DNA of 64,000 nt. Origin: Bufo bufo. Taxonomy: Eukaryota > Chordata > Amphibia > Anura > Bufonidae. The translations under genes and the position numbers were made by a program. The notes under the pieces were generated by a model. The model had not been told where the DNA came from, made no database searches, and saw only the letters and a list, made by a program, of their open reading frames with translations. Positions within the stretch are counted from its first letter, which is position 1. The number at the start of each line of letters is the position of its first letter. The stretch spans positions 112,209,409 through 112,273,408 of the forward strand of contig NC_053391.1 in assembly GCF_905171765.1 (NCBI RefSeq), in the 5' to 3' direction. Shown in pieces: positions 10,701 through 21,339 of this stretch.

Positions 10701-11928
10701 TAAGGACGAAACATGACACATCCTCAACATGAGCATCACTCACAATTAAACGGATATTGTGAACTATGCCCTTTAATGATTTCTGAGAAAGTGGAGCGGA
10801 ATCAATAGCAAAAACAGGAATATCCTTTCCCAAAGTGCATACCTGGAAACCATGAGTTATTGCAAATTGATTATCAATGAGGTTGACAGCTGCTCCACTA
10901 TCCACAAAAATCTCACAAAAAATGCTCTTGCTCTCTAGCGCCACCCTAGCAGGCAGGACAAAACGGGAACTACAAGCAAACGGAAAACCTTCAATTTCCG
11001 CCTCAACCCTGCCAATAGTAACAGACGGAACATTTTTAAAAGATTTTTTCCTTTTTGTCTCTTTATTACTCCCAGAAAACTGCCTGAATCTCCTAGAGGG
11101 ACAAACATTTGCCAGATAATTTATACCTCCACAACAAAAACAAACCCTCCCCTGCGGGCTGAATCTTCTATTGTCAGAGGCAATCAACCCCAGCTGCATG
11201 GACTCCTGCTCAGAAGGGGCTGACAGCGACTGAGACCCCTGTGCACAGAATGAGACCGCTGCACTGTCCCGGGACTGAGTATGACAGGAAGGAGAGATCT
11301 CTCCTCTCTCTCTAAGACGCCTGTCAATACGAACAGCCTGAGACATAGCAGAATCCAAGGAGGTAGGTCTTTCATGAAAGGCAAATGCATCTTTCAATCC
11401 CTCTGAAAGACCATAGCAAAATTGACTTCGGAGTGCAGCATCATTCCAACCCGTATCTGCTGCCCATCTCCGAAATTCTGAACAGTATATCTCTGCGGAT
11501 TGTTTACCCTGGCATAACAGACGTAGTCTAGACTCAGCCAGAGCAATACGATCCGGATCATCATATATCTGACCCAGGGCTAAAAAGAATTCATCCACTG
11601 AACGAAGGGGCCGTGCCCCCTCCGGCAGCGAAAAGGCCCAGGACTGAGCGTTACCCCTGAGCAGCGATACAATGATCCCCACCCTCCGTTCTTCATCACC
11701 AGAAGAATGGGGAAGAAGGCGAAAATGGAGTTTGCAAGCCTCTCTAAAACGCACAAAATTCTCACTACCCCCGGAGAACGTATCCGGGAGCGAGATCCTA
11801 GGCTCAGCACAAACTCCATGAACGCAAGCTGAACCGGTCACTTGAAACTGAGAAAAAGTCTTACGGAGATCAGCTACCTCCAATGAAAGACCCTGGAAGC
11901 GCTCAGCCAAAAGTGAAACCGGATCCAT
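7654..11928 (-). CDS. Intact gag-pol polyprotein with chromodomain
   Basis: A 1,424-residue frame starting at the first Met downstream of the 5' LTR (MDPVSLLAERFQGLS); the open frame itself runs 55 residues further, into the LTR. Counting from the longer frame, Gag spans about 56-345, with a nucleocapsid knuckle at 318-331 whose histidine is tyrosine (CCYC instead of CCHC). Protease has FVDSGA (397-401). Reverse transcriptase has VFSKLDLRGAYN and the YLDD box (705-708). RNase H includes VEVDASEVGVG (853-863) and TDHKNLAYL. Integrase has the HHCC finger (1034-1074) and D1104, D1164 and E1200 (D-59-D-35-E). A chromodomain with YLVHWEGYGPEESMW lies near 1410-1424, marking the chromovirus branch and implying histone-directed integration. 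The stop lies 58 bases inside the 3' LTR. No disruption is visible, so the copy may be recent. Confidence 0.95.
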   Translation of the reverse strand: MDPVSLLAERFQGLSLEVADLRKTFSQFQVTGSACVHGVCAEPRISLPDTFSGGSENFVRFREACKLHFRLLPHSSGDEERRVGIIVSLLRGNAQSWAFSLPEGARPLRSVDEFFLALGQIYDDPDRIALAESRLRLLCQGKQSAEIYCSEFRRWAADTGWNDAALRSQFCYGLSEGLKDAFAFHERPTSLDSAMSQAVRIDRRLRERGEISPSCHTQSRDSAAVSFCAQGSQSLSAPSEQESMQLGLIASDNRRFSPQGRVCFCCGGINYLANVCPSRRFRQFSGSNKETKRKKSFKNVPSVTIGRVEAEIEGFPFACSSRFVLPARVALESKSIFCEIFVDSGAAVNLIDNQFAITHGFQVCTLGKDIPVFAIDSAPLSQKSLKGIVHNIRLIVSDAHVEDVSCFVLSGLPTPLVLGLPWLTKHNPTIDWQARQINGWSDFCRENCLITSVSEVSTKTVPPFLSEFLDVFSESGVQGLPPHREYDCPINLIPGTKLPKSHLYNLSQPERVAMRAYISESLRKGHIRPSKSPVGAGFFFVKKKDGSLRPCLDFRELNSITIRDPYPLPLIPDLFNQVVGAKVFSKLDLRGAYNLVRVREGDEWKTAFNTPEGHFENLVMPFGLMNAPAVFQHFVNSIFYHLMGKFVLVYLDDILIFSPDFKTHKEHLRQVLLILRENKLYAKLEKCVFAVPEIQFLGFLVSASGFRMDPEKVRAVLEWELPENQKALMRFLGFANYYRKFILNYSSVVKPLTDMTRKGVDFSSWSVEARKAFSNIKESFASAPILVQPDISLPFIVEVDASEVGVGAVLSQGSSPAKRQPCAFFSKKLSSAERNYDVGDRELLAIKLAFEEWRHWLEGARHPITVFTDHKNLAYLESAKRLNPRQARWSFFFSKFNFVVTFRPGVKNVKADALSRCFPGGGNFEDPGPILAEGVVVSALFPELEAEVQAAQSEAPDLCPPGRLFVPLALRHKIFKEHHDTVLAGHPGARATLDLIARRFWWPALRKSVEGFVAACETCARAKVPHSRPSGPLLPLPIPSRPWTHLSMDFITDLPRSSGKSVILVVVDRFSKMVHFIPFPGLPNAKTLAQAFIDHIVKLHGITSDIVSDRGTQFVSRFWKAFCSRLGVRLSFSSAFHPQSNGQTERVNQNLETYLRCFVAENQEDWCSFLSLAEFALNNRRQESSDKSPFFGAYGFHPQFGTFSGEGSSGLPDEDRFSSSLSSIWQKIQDNLKSMSERYKRVADKRRVPGPDLNVGNLVWLSTKNIKLKVPSWKLGPRFIGPYKILSVINPVAYRLDLPQTWKIHNVFHKSLLKPYVQPIVPSPLPPPPIMVDGNLEFQVSRIVDSRLVRGSLQYLVHWEGYGPEESMWVPVTDIKASRLIRAFHRSHPEKVGPECPESTPRGRGTVTARQLRSAHRSFSDPPP
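7715..7725 (-). promoter_or_regulatory. Polypurine tract
   Basis: AGAGGGAGGGG on the minus strand, followed by TAC and then the TGTCAC start of the 3' LTR. This is the expected position of the plus-strand DNA primer. Confidence 0.75.
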
Positions 11929-11955
11929 GCTTGAGACGGTTTTGGCGGCTGATAA

Positions 11956-12507
11956 TGTCACGGATGGTGTACAGGAAACAAGACAATACCATATAAACAA
12001 TGTCTCTCTGGATCCACAACTAAGGAACAAAGGGAGACCCCTGCAATAGACCTGCCGCTCTCCCTCACTGCTCAGCCTATGCGAACACCCCAAAGGTGGA
12101 TGGCCGCATATCCACGTTCCTCGGCTATCTATTACCTGAAGACCCTACAATAGTGAAGGGACATGACCACCGGCTCCCTACACTGACACGGAGGGAGTCA
12201 GGGTCACCTGGATCCAGAAAAGACAAAATCATAAATACATAAACAGCACTTATCTTGCAGACGAATGATGACTGACGACTGGGAACAGGGAACTGGGAAC
12301 TGGGAACAGCATGCACACACACTCCAGGAAGTTGTATCAGCCGCACACTACTGCATTATGGGGAGGAACTTAAAGGGTAGCGATCAGTCTAACTGCATGA
12401 CAGCTGAGATAGACTAACGAGATGAGAAACTAAACCAAAACAAAGAAATTCAAGGAGGAGGATCTGAGAAGCTCCTGTGAGCGCTTCTCAGCTGTCTGGC
12501 TGTGACA
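11956..12507 (-). repeat. 5' LTR of the Gypsy element (complete)
   Basis: 552 bases, bounded by TGTCAC and GTGACA. It keeps the nine terminal bases lost from the other LTR and one extra 7-bp repeat unit near 12,290. It should contain the promoter; I did not find a convincing TATA box. Confidence 0.92.
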
Positions 12508-13149
12508 GTTATTACTCGTTGTCTAAGTAAAGTTTCTGTTCTTGCATAGTAGCTGGTGTCAGTGTCGCTTTCCTTGTCTGTGACTTCGCTGTATTCTGGG
12601 GAGCCCACCCCGGTACACGGCTTACAAATAGACAGATTGATAGACAGATAGATAGAGCTCATATTCTCCTAAACTTACATTATCAATAGCTAATTGTATA
12701 GCAGTGGCTAATTGATCTATTAGGCAAATGCAAATGGTGCCTCTAGATGCCAGCCCGTCTGAAGACTAGGTGAGAAACTCCACATTCTCAGATGAAGCTC
12801 CCATTTAGCACAGGCCTGCTAATTGCAAACCATTTGGGAATCCTAATGAAGACCTGGGAGGGGGATGCTTAAAATGCACAATCACCCTAGACATGTTGGC
12901 TACTAGACCAGTGGGTGGTCTAACCAATTCAGTAGATGAATGAAATAATATCAGAATCCATAACTCTGACCTCATGGCACCCACAGCATCAGAACCCTAA
13001 TAATTATGTTCAGCCTGACATTGGCTTCGGGCAGAGTCTATGCGTGCCATACTGGATAGGAGGCATTTCTCTGTATTCAGGATCTAGCTTTCTAGAATTC
13101 ATAACTCAATCACATTTGGTGTCTATATGACCGGGACAAAGCAACTCAG
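12508..13149. other. Right half of the interrupted older repeat, then unclassified DNA
   Basis: 12,508-12,620 looks like the continuation of the 1-743 repeat. A short GATA/GACA microsatellite lies at about 12,630-12,657. No gene is supported in the rest. Confidence 0.35.
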
Positions 13150-13621
13150 ATTATGGGATCATACCTGTACCCGCAGTCCGTGTCATACAGCGAGGAATCG
13201 CCGTGATTCATATTGCCACCTCAGTCAGTCTTCTGGGAAGGTGGGGCAGAAACCTGAATAATATCAGACGTCCCAGAAGGCCGGACCGAAAGGAGGGAGG
13301 TTCCCTCACAGCCCACCCCTCGGCTGAGGGGGGATAAAAATGGGTGTTTGGGAACAGGTAATTGTCAGCCATTTTGGGGATCCACATTGTTTGGAGTGAC
13401 TGCCCATATCTTCAGCTGTCCCCACAGCCAGAATAAAACTGCTGCATCTCAGTAAGCCAATATTCTGTATTTTACCCCTTTTATTTTATCTGTTTTACTG
13501 CATTGTTATTGTATGTATATTTTGTTTTTATCTTTTATCTGACACTTTCTTTTTGTATTGCACTGCACTATTGTGTATTAAATTACCCCAGTGATGCGAC
13601 CCGAGAGTAGGGATCGTGACA
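13150..13621 (+). mobile_element. Possible solo LTR or LTR fragment
   Basis: A TATA-like GGATAAAAATGGG near 13,332 is followed about 100 bases later by AATAAA (13,432-13,437), then a T-rich stretch and an end GATCGTGACA at 13,621. Order and spacing fit a retroviral-type LTR (promoter, poly-A signal, CA end). A matching 5' TG end and target duplication were not found. Confidence 0.35.
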
Positions 13622-13821
13622 GTGGTCTTGTGCTTCTCTTTTGTCCTTCTGGAGTATGATTTTTGATAATCTAAATAGTATTATCAAGTTATTAAACACT
13701 AAGCTTCAGGCCTGCCCAAGATTGCACTATTAAATTTACTACCGGACTCTCTCTCTAGTCCAGAGAAAAGTCTGCTGAGAATACTGTTAGCAGCAGCAGC
13801 AAGACTTCTGATAGTATACAA

Positions 13822-14035
13822 TGGAAATCTGAACTACCTCCTACTTATACACAATGGTTCAACAAAGTAGAATCCCTTTCCAGATTAGAAGAACTATCAC
13901 ATTGGGAACTAAGAACTCACCAAAAATATGTAAATATGTTAAGATTTGGTCACTTTGGGCAGACTGGAAATCTAATAATTGAGACCACTATACAAAGTTT
14001 CGTCACAACATGGATTGGCTATCCTCTACCTCACA
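13822..14035 (+). pseudogene. LINE-1/Tx1-like ORF2 C-terminal fragment
   Basis: A short open stretch reads with tryptophan spacing like the C-terminal part of L1-clade ORF2 (PTYTQWFNKVESLSRLEEL, then SHWELRTHQKYV). No reverse-transcriptase motif is present, so the assignment rests on this pattern and is tentative. The fragment ends where an A/T-rich repeat begins near 14,040. Confidence 0.35.
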
Positions 14036-14039
14036 TTAG

Positions 14040-14720
14040 GGTTGTTTTGATACCAAAATTTTGATTCAGTTTCAATAACATAAAAAAGTATTGCGATACT
14101 CGATACCATGCGAAAAAAAGAAATGCCAAAGAAAATCTGCGTGCATTCCGCATTTTATGGAACGTCCAGCCCATAATCGAACAGTCCTATCCTATTTTTT
14201 GGGGGGACAAGGTAACAAAAAAAAATTGCGAATCGCTTTTTATTTTTATTTTATTTTATTTTTTTTTACGGCGTTCACCGCATAGGAGATATTTTTTCAT
14301 ATTTTAATAGTTTGGACTTTTCGGACGTAGCGATATGTAATATTTTATTTATTTATTGATTTTATATGTAAAATTGGGAAAAGGGGTGATTTATACTTGT
14401 GTGTTGTTGTTTTTTTTGTTTTGTTTTTTTTACAGTTTATTTAATAACTATTTTCCCCTTAGGGGCTAGAACCTGGGATATTTTAATCCCTTGTCCTATT
14501 CATCCTGATAGAGCTCTATTGGGTGAATAGGACTTCACACTCTCCCTGCTGCACTGTGCATAGTATACATGGAAGCGTAATGGCTGCCATGGTACACTGC
14601 TGGAGCTCCAATCAGAAGCTGCCACTGCACCACCAATGAGAATAGGTGAGGGGACTCTGTGGCCACTGCCACCAATGATATTAATACTGGGGAGGGGCGC
14701 ACTGCACCAACAATGTTTTT
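14040..14720. other. Non-coding, low-complexity rich
   Basis: Contains T- and A-runs (14,230-14,270; 14,405-14,440), but no supported gene. Short phrases such as GGCGTTCACCGCAT recall the TTAA elements further on, but I see no boundaries. Confidence 0.3.
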
Positions 14721-14722
14721 AA

Positions 14723-15104
14723 TAGAGATGGCCTTGTGGTTCGCCCGGCGGTCGTTTCGCGGCAAACTTTGCGTGTTCACAATTCGCCGAACATGCAAAC
14801 ATATGGAGATATTCGCGCCCGCCATATTCTTTTACATTGTCTGTAGAACTTTGACCCATGACACATCCATAAGGTGGTACAGTACAGCCAATTATATACC
14901 TTATAAATAAACCTGATCTGGCTGCCATTTTACATTCAGTGTTTTGCCAGTGTAGGGAGAGGTTGCTGTGTGGAGCAGGGACAGGCTGTTAGGGACACCA
15001 AACGCTAACTAATAGGGCCACAAAGGTCCTTTTAAGGACTGGTATAGGTGTGCTATCGATAGGTGTGATACACAGAGGGGTGCGATATACTTATAATATA
15101 CTTT
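14723..15104 (+). mobile_element. hAT-type repeat, 5' part, copy 1
   Basis: Begins TAGAGATGGCCTTG followed by GTTCGCCCGG, and aligns over about 390 bases with 21,933-22,305. Shared marks are the ACTTTGACCC, GTGTAGGGAGAGGTTGC and TAATAGGGC phrases, and the palindrome GTCCTTTTAAGGAC at 15,026-15,039. Similarity appears to resume after 15,903 (AGAAAGTATATTATA), so this copy is split. Confidence 0.55.
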
Positions 15105-15902
15105 TATAATGAGTCAAAAACACAGATCTATATAGTGATCACCTGGAAGTCAGGGGCCTAGGGGCTTACTAGGGCCATTTTTATATAGGGTAGGATTCCG
15201 AAGGGGTTGCTCTTATCAGGGAGGGTGGTCTGTGGTTAGGCTATCAGGGCCAGAATAGCACCCCCCTGTAGGGCAATATCAAGGACAGTTCTTTGCCCAC
15301 CCTGTCCTTCAATACCACATCATAATCTAGCCCAGGGATAGATGTTTTTTGCTTTCCCTCCGGGATTAATGGATGTGCACTGGAACCCCCCGGATTGTGG
15401 TAGGGCATATGGTTTCTGATTTGGTGCCGCCGAGCACTTGTTATTGCCTACCACATCTATGCTTTTTGCTTAACTTTAATAATTGAATTTCATTTCATTT
15501 TGAGGGATATCTTTTCCATTCACACGTCCGCAAAATGAGTCCGCATCCATTCCGCAATTTTGAGGAACGGGTGCAGACCCATTCATTTTCAATAGGGCTG
15601 GAATGTGCTGTTCGCATCCGCATTTGCGGATCCGCACTTCCGCATCCGTGCTTCCGTTTCCGCAAAAAAATAGAACATCTCCTATTCTTGTCCACAATTG
15701 CAGACAAGATTAGGCATTTTCTATTATACAGTAGTGTCGGCGATGTGCGGTCCGCAAATTTCGGAATGCACATTGCTGGTGTCCGTGTTTTGCGGATCCA
15801 CAAAACACTTACGGACGTGTGAATGGACCCTCATAGTAACATTATTAAAGGTTACGTTTTATCTTTATGTATATTCTAATGGATTGCCTTCCTTGTACAA
15901 TG
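15105..15902. mobile_element. Insertion inside hAT copy 1, flanked by a 14-bp direct repeat
   Basis: TTATAATATACTTT occurs at 15,091-15,104 and again at 15,903-15,916, bracketing about 800 bases absent from the sister copy near 22,300. A duplication of this length suits a LINE- or SINE-type insertion, but no coding motif identifies it. Confidence 0.35.
15515..15827. mobile_element. MITE with TCCATTCACACGTCCG termini
   Basis: Perfect 16-bp inverted ends lie at 15,515-15,530 and 15,812-15,827, enclosing CGGATCCGCA-type inner repeats. The ends resemble those of the 38,888-39,287 MITE and the hairpins at 59.9-61.3 kb, so the three look related. No ORF of its own. Confidence 0.65.
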
Positions 15903-15927
15903 TTATAATATACTTTCTATGTTAGAA

Positions 15928-17793
15928 AGTATATTATACTGCATTTGTATTGTGAGGCAGTTGTGTGCGGTTCTGCTGCGATACTGCAGGTATATAGAGG
16001 GACAAGCGTTATTGTGTTGGGCCTTTTCATAGGTAAATGCATTGATATCCAATTCATTATTATCAAAATGGATGTTCATTGCCTTTAAGAGCCATGCTCG
16101 ACTATAGTTGCAATTTTGTATGTCTTGAGTAGGCCAAATTAAGGTCACACAAAGCTTAATGTTATTCTTCTCATGAATATACCAGTCTGAGAAGAGGCAT
16201 CCTTGTTTACTTACTTAAATTTATGACGGGAGTAAAAGATAAGCTTTATGCAGCTGGTGATAATTACCTATACAATTAGGCATTTATAAATGAAGCAAAA
16301 TACATAATATGTATGTATTCATTCATTTAATGAGCCTTAGTCCTTTGCATAAGACAATCAGTAGGACATATATATATATATATATATATTTGTTTATATT
16401 ATATTGTTATATGTTACGAAGACAACATGTATCCAGTATATTGTATATATTTCTCATTAGAAGAGTGTCTGTGAAGATGTGTGTTTTGTAACAATTAATC
16501 ACATCTTTGGTATGACAGAGGAGGTACTGATATCTCTGTGAGAAAACAAGCCATTTACGATCCATAAATTAAGTGTGAGAAACATTCAAAAGAGACGCCT
16601 AGAGGTCTGTCTCTAATTGCTACAAGTGTCAGAATTAATCCCTATGGCTTTGAATTAAAGCTTCTAAGGTCAAAATGTATATTCAGACTTACATAAGTTA
16701 ACCCTTTATACTATGATGCAGATAACTTATACAGCAGTGCCACCTAGGTATCGGTAGGTGACATTACAACAGTAGCAAAAGTGCATTCTGGGTAGGGTTA
16801 TGATGTCACAATTTTTATCAATGGTCACGCCCATCCGACAATGATTGGAAAGTTCCCAAACTAGGAAGGTGTGTCTAACTGATAAGTTTGGGATCATAAG
16901 CCATAGAGGGAAGGTAAAAGAAAGAAAGAGAAGGTAGAAGGAAGGAGAGGAGAAGTTGAGGTCTATCAAGATGAAAGCCATGGTGAGATGTGCTATGATG
17001 GACCACCCAGCTTTCCTAGGAGCAGAAGTGAGATTCCTACTAGGACTTGGTAAGAGACACAAAAAATTATATTTAATTTTATTAAGACTAATTTGATAGT
17101 GTGGGTGAAATTATACCATCTAGATTGGCGAATAAATAAATAATTAAATTAATTGATCATCTCCATATTGAGATGTAGTTTTAGGATATTGTGAGGCTTC
17201 ATTCTACCTGCAGAAGAATCTGGACTCATAATCTAGCAAAGCATTAAATAATTGCTTATATATAACTTATGTTCCTACTTTGATATCCTAACCTAATAAT
17301 AGCTTGGTTATAATGTGACAAGTTATTTCCACTCACATGTATTGTTAAGCTTGTAATGCTTTATATTAACGCTATATATATTCATTTGCATGTATCATTG
17401 TGTTTATTTACTTATATATGTTTATAACCTTGTAACCAATAAATCTGCATATTTTTATAATACCTGTGTATTATTGTATAATGTAGAACTACATTTTATC
17501 ATTAACGTCATCTCACGTCAAAAAGAACTTATTTATCTGAGGAAATAGTCGGACTCAGATGTGAATTGTATCAATTAGGTTGTCTACAATTCACCAGGTC
17601 ATGATTTTAAGAATTTATGACAAATTTTATAAATTTAATTTTTTTATGGTTAATTATTTTTATGACCATTATTAATAATTCTTAATTGAATTATTACCAC
17701 CCGACAATTGGAAAAATAATTTCTACTGGTGTGATATACCAGTCGTCCCACAAAAAAACAGATTGAAGCGGGGTGTTATATACCAATATACAG
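15928..17793. other. Unclassified A/T-rich DNA without a gene
   Basis: Contains a hairpin at 15,907-15,935, a (TA)n run near 16,368-16,390, and a purine-rich stretch at about 16,905-16,960. AATAAA with nearby T-rich text occurs near 17,440. No coding segment is supported. Confidence 0.3.
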
Positions 17794-18424
17794 TACACTC
17801 ACCTAAAGAAATATTAGGAACACCTGTTCTATTTCTCATTAATGCGATTATCTAGTCAACCAATCACATGGCAGTTGCTTCAATGCATGTAGGGTTGTGG
17901 TCCTGGTCAAGACAATCTCCTGAACTCCAAACTGAATGTCAGAATGGGAAAGAAAGGTGATTCAAGCAATTTTGAGCGTGGCATGGTTGTTGGTGCCAGA
18001 CGGGCCGGTCTGAGTATTTCACAATATGCTCAGTTACTGGGATTTTCACGCACAACCATTTCTAGGGTTTACAAAGAATGGTGTGAAAAGGGAAAAACAT
18101 CCAGTATGCGGCAGTCCTGTGGGCGAAAATGCCTTGTTGATGCTAGAGGTCAGAGGAGAATGGGCTGACTGATTCAAGCTGATAGAAGAGCAATGTTGAC
18201 TGAAATAACCACTCGTTACAACCGAGGTATGCAGCAAAGCATTTGTGAAGCCACAACACGCACAACCTTGAGGCGGATGGGCTACAACAGCAGAAGACCC
18301 CACCGGGTACCACTCATCTCCACTACAAATAGGAAAAAGAGGCTACAATTTTCACAAGCTCACCATAATTGGACTGTTGAAGACTAGAAAAATGGTTTCT
18401 TGAACATGACATTAGTGAATTTGC
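17794..18424 (+). mobile_element. Tc1/mariner element, 3'-truncated and internally deleted
   Basis: The left terminal repeat begins TACACTCACCTAAAG and reads into AGGAACACCTGTTC, a Tc1 family I recognise from fish and frogs. After the N-terminal coding part the copy jumps near 18,390 to GGTTTCTTGAACATGACA, which in this family lies far downstream (recollection), and then ends without the right repeat. Confidence 0.75.
17944..18387 (+). pseudogene. Tc1 transposase N-terminal half
   Basis: Opens MGKKGDSSNFERGMVVGA and continues with a helix-turn-helix segment (SISQYAQLLGFSRTTISRVY), the paired-like DNA-binding region. A TGA at 18,166-18,168 interrupts the frame, which then continues (TTRYNRGMQQSI, RRMGYNSRRPHRVPL) to a TAG at 18,385-18,387. 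The catalytic DDE domain is absent because of the internal deletion, so the copy cannot transpose by itself. It could only bind terminal repeats if expressed. Confidence 0.8.
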
Positions 18425-19037
18425 CCCATTATTTTTTTAAGCACATTATTGGTTAAGTTTTAGAATTCACTTTAGCTCTTCTAATTTAGATATTTCATGT
18501 ATGACAAGGAAGCAAAGGATGATTTGTAATGACTCAAAACCAGATATATGACACGATAATATCCTGAGTAAATAACTGCTGATTTTCCCACGTAGTCTCA
18601 TTCTAGAATTCATTAACTTTTCTTGTGTGACTTTTTTATGTATTTATTTCGCTCCAAGCCACAACCATCTGGGAATTTAAGAACCAGATGTTATTTTATG
18701 AGAATTTCTGCTATAGATCTTTTGCTTTAATTACAATGGGCTTCAGGAAGTGAAAACCCTACAGATTTGCCTGTGTATTTAATCTGCTAATTTGTGTTCT
18801 CTTACAACAGAGTACAACAACAAAGTATCTTGTAAAATTACAGGAAAACAACAACTTAAGATCTTTTATGTTTGACAAGTTTACTGTTCTTGATGACACC
18901 ACTTACTGACTATGCCGCAAAATCATGCAGCATCAGATGGAATATTTTCTGGTTGGAATTGTCCAAAAGATGGGGGCATATGGCAGGAAAAAAAAAAAAA
19001 AGAATAAAAACACATAATTAACATAGGAGGGTATTCT

Positions 19038-21339
19038 TTAACCGCTTCACGTCCGCCCATAGGATATAAACGTCCTATGGGTGGACGTCTATTTCTGAAA
19101 GCACGCTCACCGAGCGCTGTGTCTGCAGAGAAGGAAGCGCTGGGCGCTTCCTGGTCCGGCCCGGCGGTCATGTGACCGCCGTGACCGGAGTGTGCAGGAG
19201 CTGTGTGAGGTCTCTCAGAGACCTCGATCAGCCCTGCTCTGAGGCTGTACAGCGCTGGATTGCTGCTGTACAGCCTCTCTAGGGGTGTATTTGTCCTGTA
19301 ACTGGGGCTACTATGTCAGCCCCAGTTACAGGAGAAATCAACTGTGAAAAAAAAAAAAAAAAAGGGAAGCAAATGTCCCCCAGAGGTCTTGTATGACCTT
19401 ATGGGGGACGAAAAGTGTAAAATAAAAAAAATAAAAATAAAAGGTTGAAAATAAAAAAATTAAAAAAAGTTTCACATGTAAAAAAAAAAAGTCCCCAAGT
19501 AAGGAATGAAAAAAAAAAAGTTAAGAATAGAAATAATAAAAAAAAGTATACATATTAGGTATTGCCGCGTCCGTAAAAACCAGCTCTATAAAAATATCAC
19601 ATGACCTACGGTGAACACCGTAAAAAAAAAAAAAAAAAATGTGTCAAAACAAGCAATTTTTGTCACCTTGCATCACAAAAGGTGCAACACCAAGTGATCA
19701 AAAACGCGTATGTCCCACAAAATAGTACCAATAAAACCGTCACCTCATCCCGCAAAAAATTAGCCCCTATATAAGAAAATCTCTCAAAAAATAAAAAAAA
19801 CTATAGCTCTTAGAACATGGAGACACTAAAACATCATTTTTTTGGTTTCAAAAATGCTATTATTGTGTTAAAGTGAAACAAATAAAAAAAAGTATACATA
19901 TTGGGTATTGCCGCGTCCGTAAAAACCAGCTCTATAAAAATATCACATGACCTAACCCCTCGGGTGAACACCGTAAAAAAAAAAAAAAAAACTGTCAAAA
20001 CAAGCAATTTTTGTCACCTTGCATCACAAAAGGTGCAGCACCAAGTGATCAAAAATGCGTATGTCCCACAAAATAGTACCAATAAAACCGTCACCTCATC
20101 CTGCAAAAAATGAGCCCCTACATAAGAAAATCTCTCAAAAAATAAAAAAACTATAGCTCTCAGAACATGGACACATTAAAACATAATTTTTTTGTTTCAA
20201 AAATGCTATTATTGTGTAAAACTTTAATAAATGAGAAAAAGTATACATATTAGGTATCGCCACGTCCGTAACGATCTGCTCTATAAAAATGTCACTTGAC
20301 TGAACCCCTCAGGTGAACGCTGTAAAAATAAATATATAGAAACTGTGCTAAAACAACTAATTTTTTGGTCACCTTGCCCCATAAAGTGTTATAATGAATG
20401 ATCAAAAAATCATATGTAACCAAAAATAGTACTAATAAAACTGGCACCTTATCCCCTAGTTTCCAAAATGGGGTCACTTCTTGGGAGTTTCTACTGTAAG
20501 GGTGCATCAGGGGGCTTCAAATGGGACATGGCATCTAAAAACCATGTGGAGTTCCTTTTCTTCTGCGCCCTGCCGTGTGCCCATACAGCAGTTTATGACC
20601 ACATGTGGGGTGTTTCTGTAAACCGCAGAATCTGGGTAATAAATATTGAGTTTTGTTTGGCTGTTAACCATCGATGTGTTAAAGAAAAAAATTGATTAAA
20701 ATGGAAAATCTGCCAAAAAAGTGAAATTTAAAAATTTGATCTCCATTTTCCTTTAATTCTTGTGGAACGCCTAAAGGGTTAACAAAGTTTTTAAAATCGG
20801 TTTTGAATACCCTGAGGGGTGTAGTTTCTACAATGGGGTTATTTATGGGGGTATCCACTATGTAGGCCCCACAAAGTGACTTCAGACCTGCACTGGTCCT
20901 TATAAAGTGGGTTTTGGCAATTTCCTTTCAAATTTGAAGAATTGCTTCTAAACTTCTAAGCCTTCTAACGTCCTAAAAAAATAAAATGACATTTCCAAAA
21001 TGATGCCAACATAAAGTAGACATATGGGGAATGTTAAATAATAAATATTTTATGAGGTATCACTTTCTGTTTTAAAAGCAGAGAAATTGAAATTTAGAAA
21101 ATTTTGAATTTTTCAAATTTTGGGGTAAATTTGGGATTTTTTCATAAATAAAGGTGAAATATTTTGACTCAAATTTATGATTATCATGAAGTACAATGTG
21201 TCACGAGAAAACAATCTCTGAATGACTTGGATAAATAAAGGCGTTCCAAAGTTTTTACCACATAAAGTGAGATATGTCAGTTTTGCAAAATTTGGCCTGG
21301 TCAGGAAGGGGGCAAATGGCCCAGATGGGAAGTGGTTAA
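19038..21339. mobile_element. Non-autonomous TTAA (piggyBac-like) element
   Basis: Bounded by TTAACCGCTTCACGTCC on the left and, as the reverse complement, TTAACCACTTCCCATC on the right, with TTAA at each edge (19,038-19,041; 21,336-21,339). The first 300 bases hold six stem-loops. A ~350-bp segment is repeated imperfectly (GGTATTGCCGCGTCCG near 19,558 and 19,905; a related start near 20,255). The right 600 bases align with 31,190-31,790 of the transposase-bearing element at 28,610. No transposase is present. Confidence 0.75.

Larger units (their letters stand above)
7176..12507 (-). mobile_element. Ty3/Gypsy chromovirus LTR retrotransposon
   Basis: Two long direct repeats flank one gag-pol frame, all on the minus strand. 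LTR ends are TGTCAC...GTGACA, the usual TG...CA form. The left LTR lacks its outermost 9 bases, which are present in the right one. The right flank begins GTTATTA, and the same seven bases occur at 744-750 just left of the CR1 tail; this suggests a GTTAT target duplication now split by the LINE. I could not match a primer-binding site to a tRNA by eye. Confidence 0.93.

Noticed and set aside
11929..12093. Upstream extension of gag-pol into the LTR
   Set aside because: The extra 55 residues come from LTR sequence; a Met just inside the internal region is the better start.
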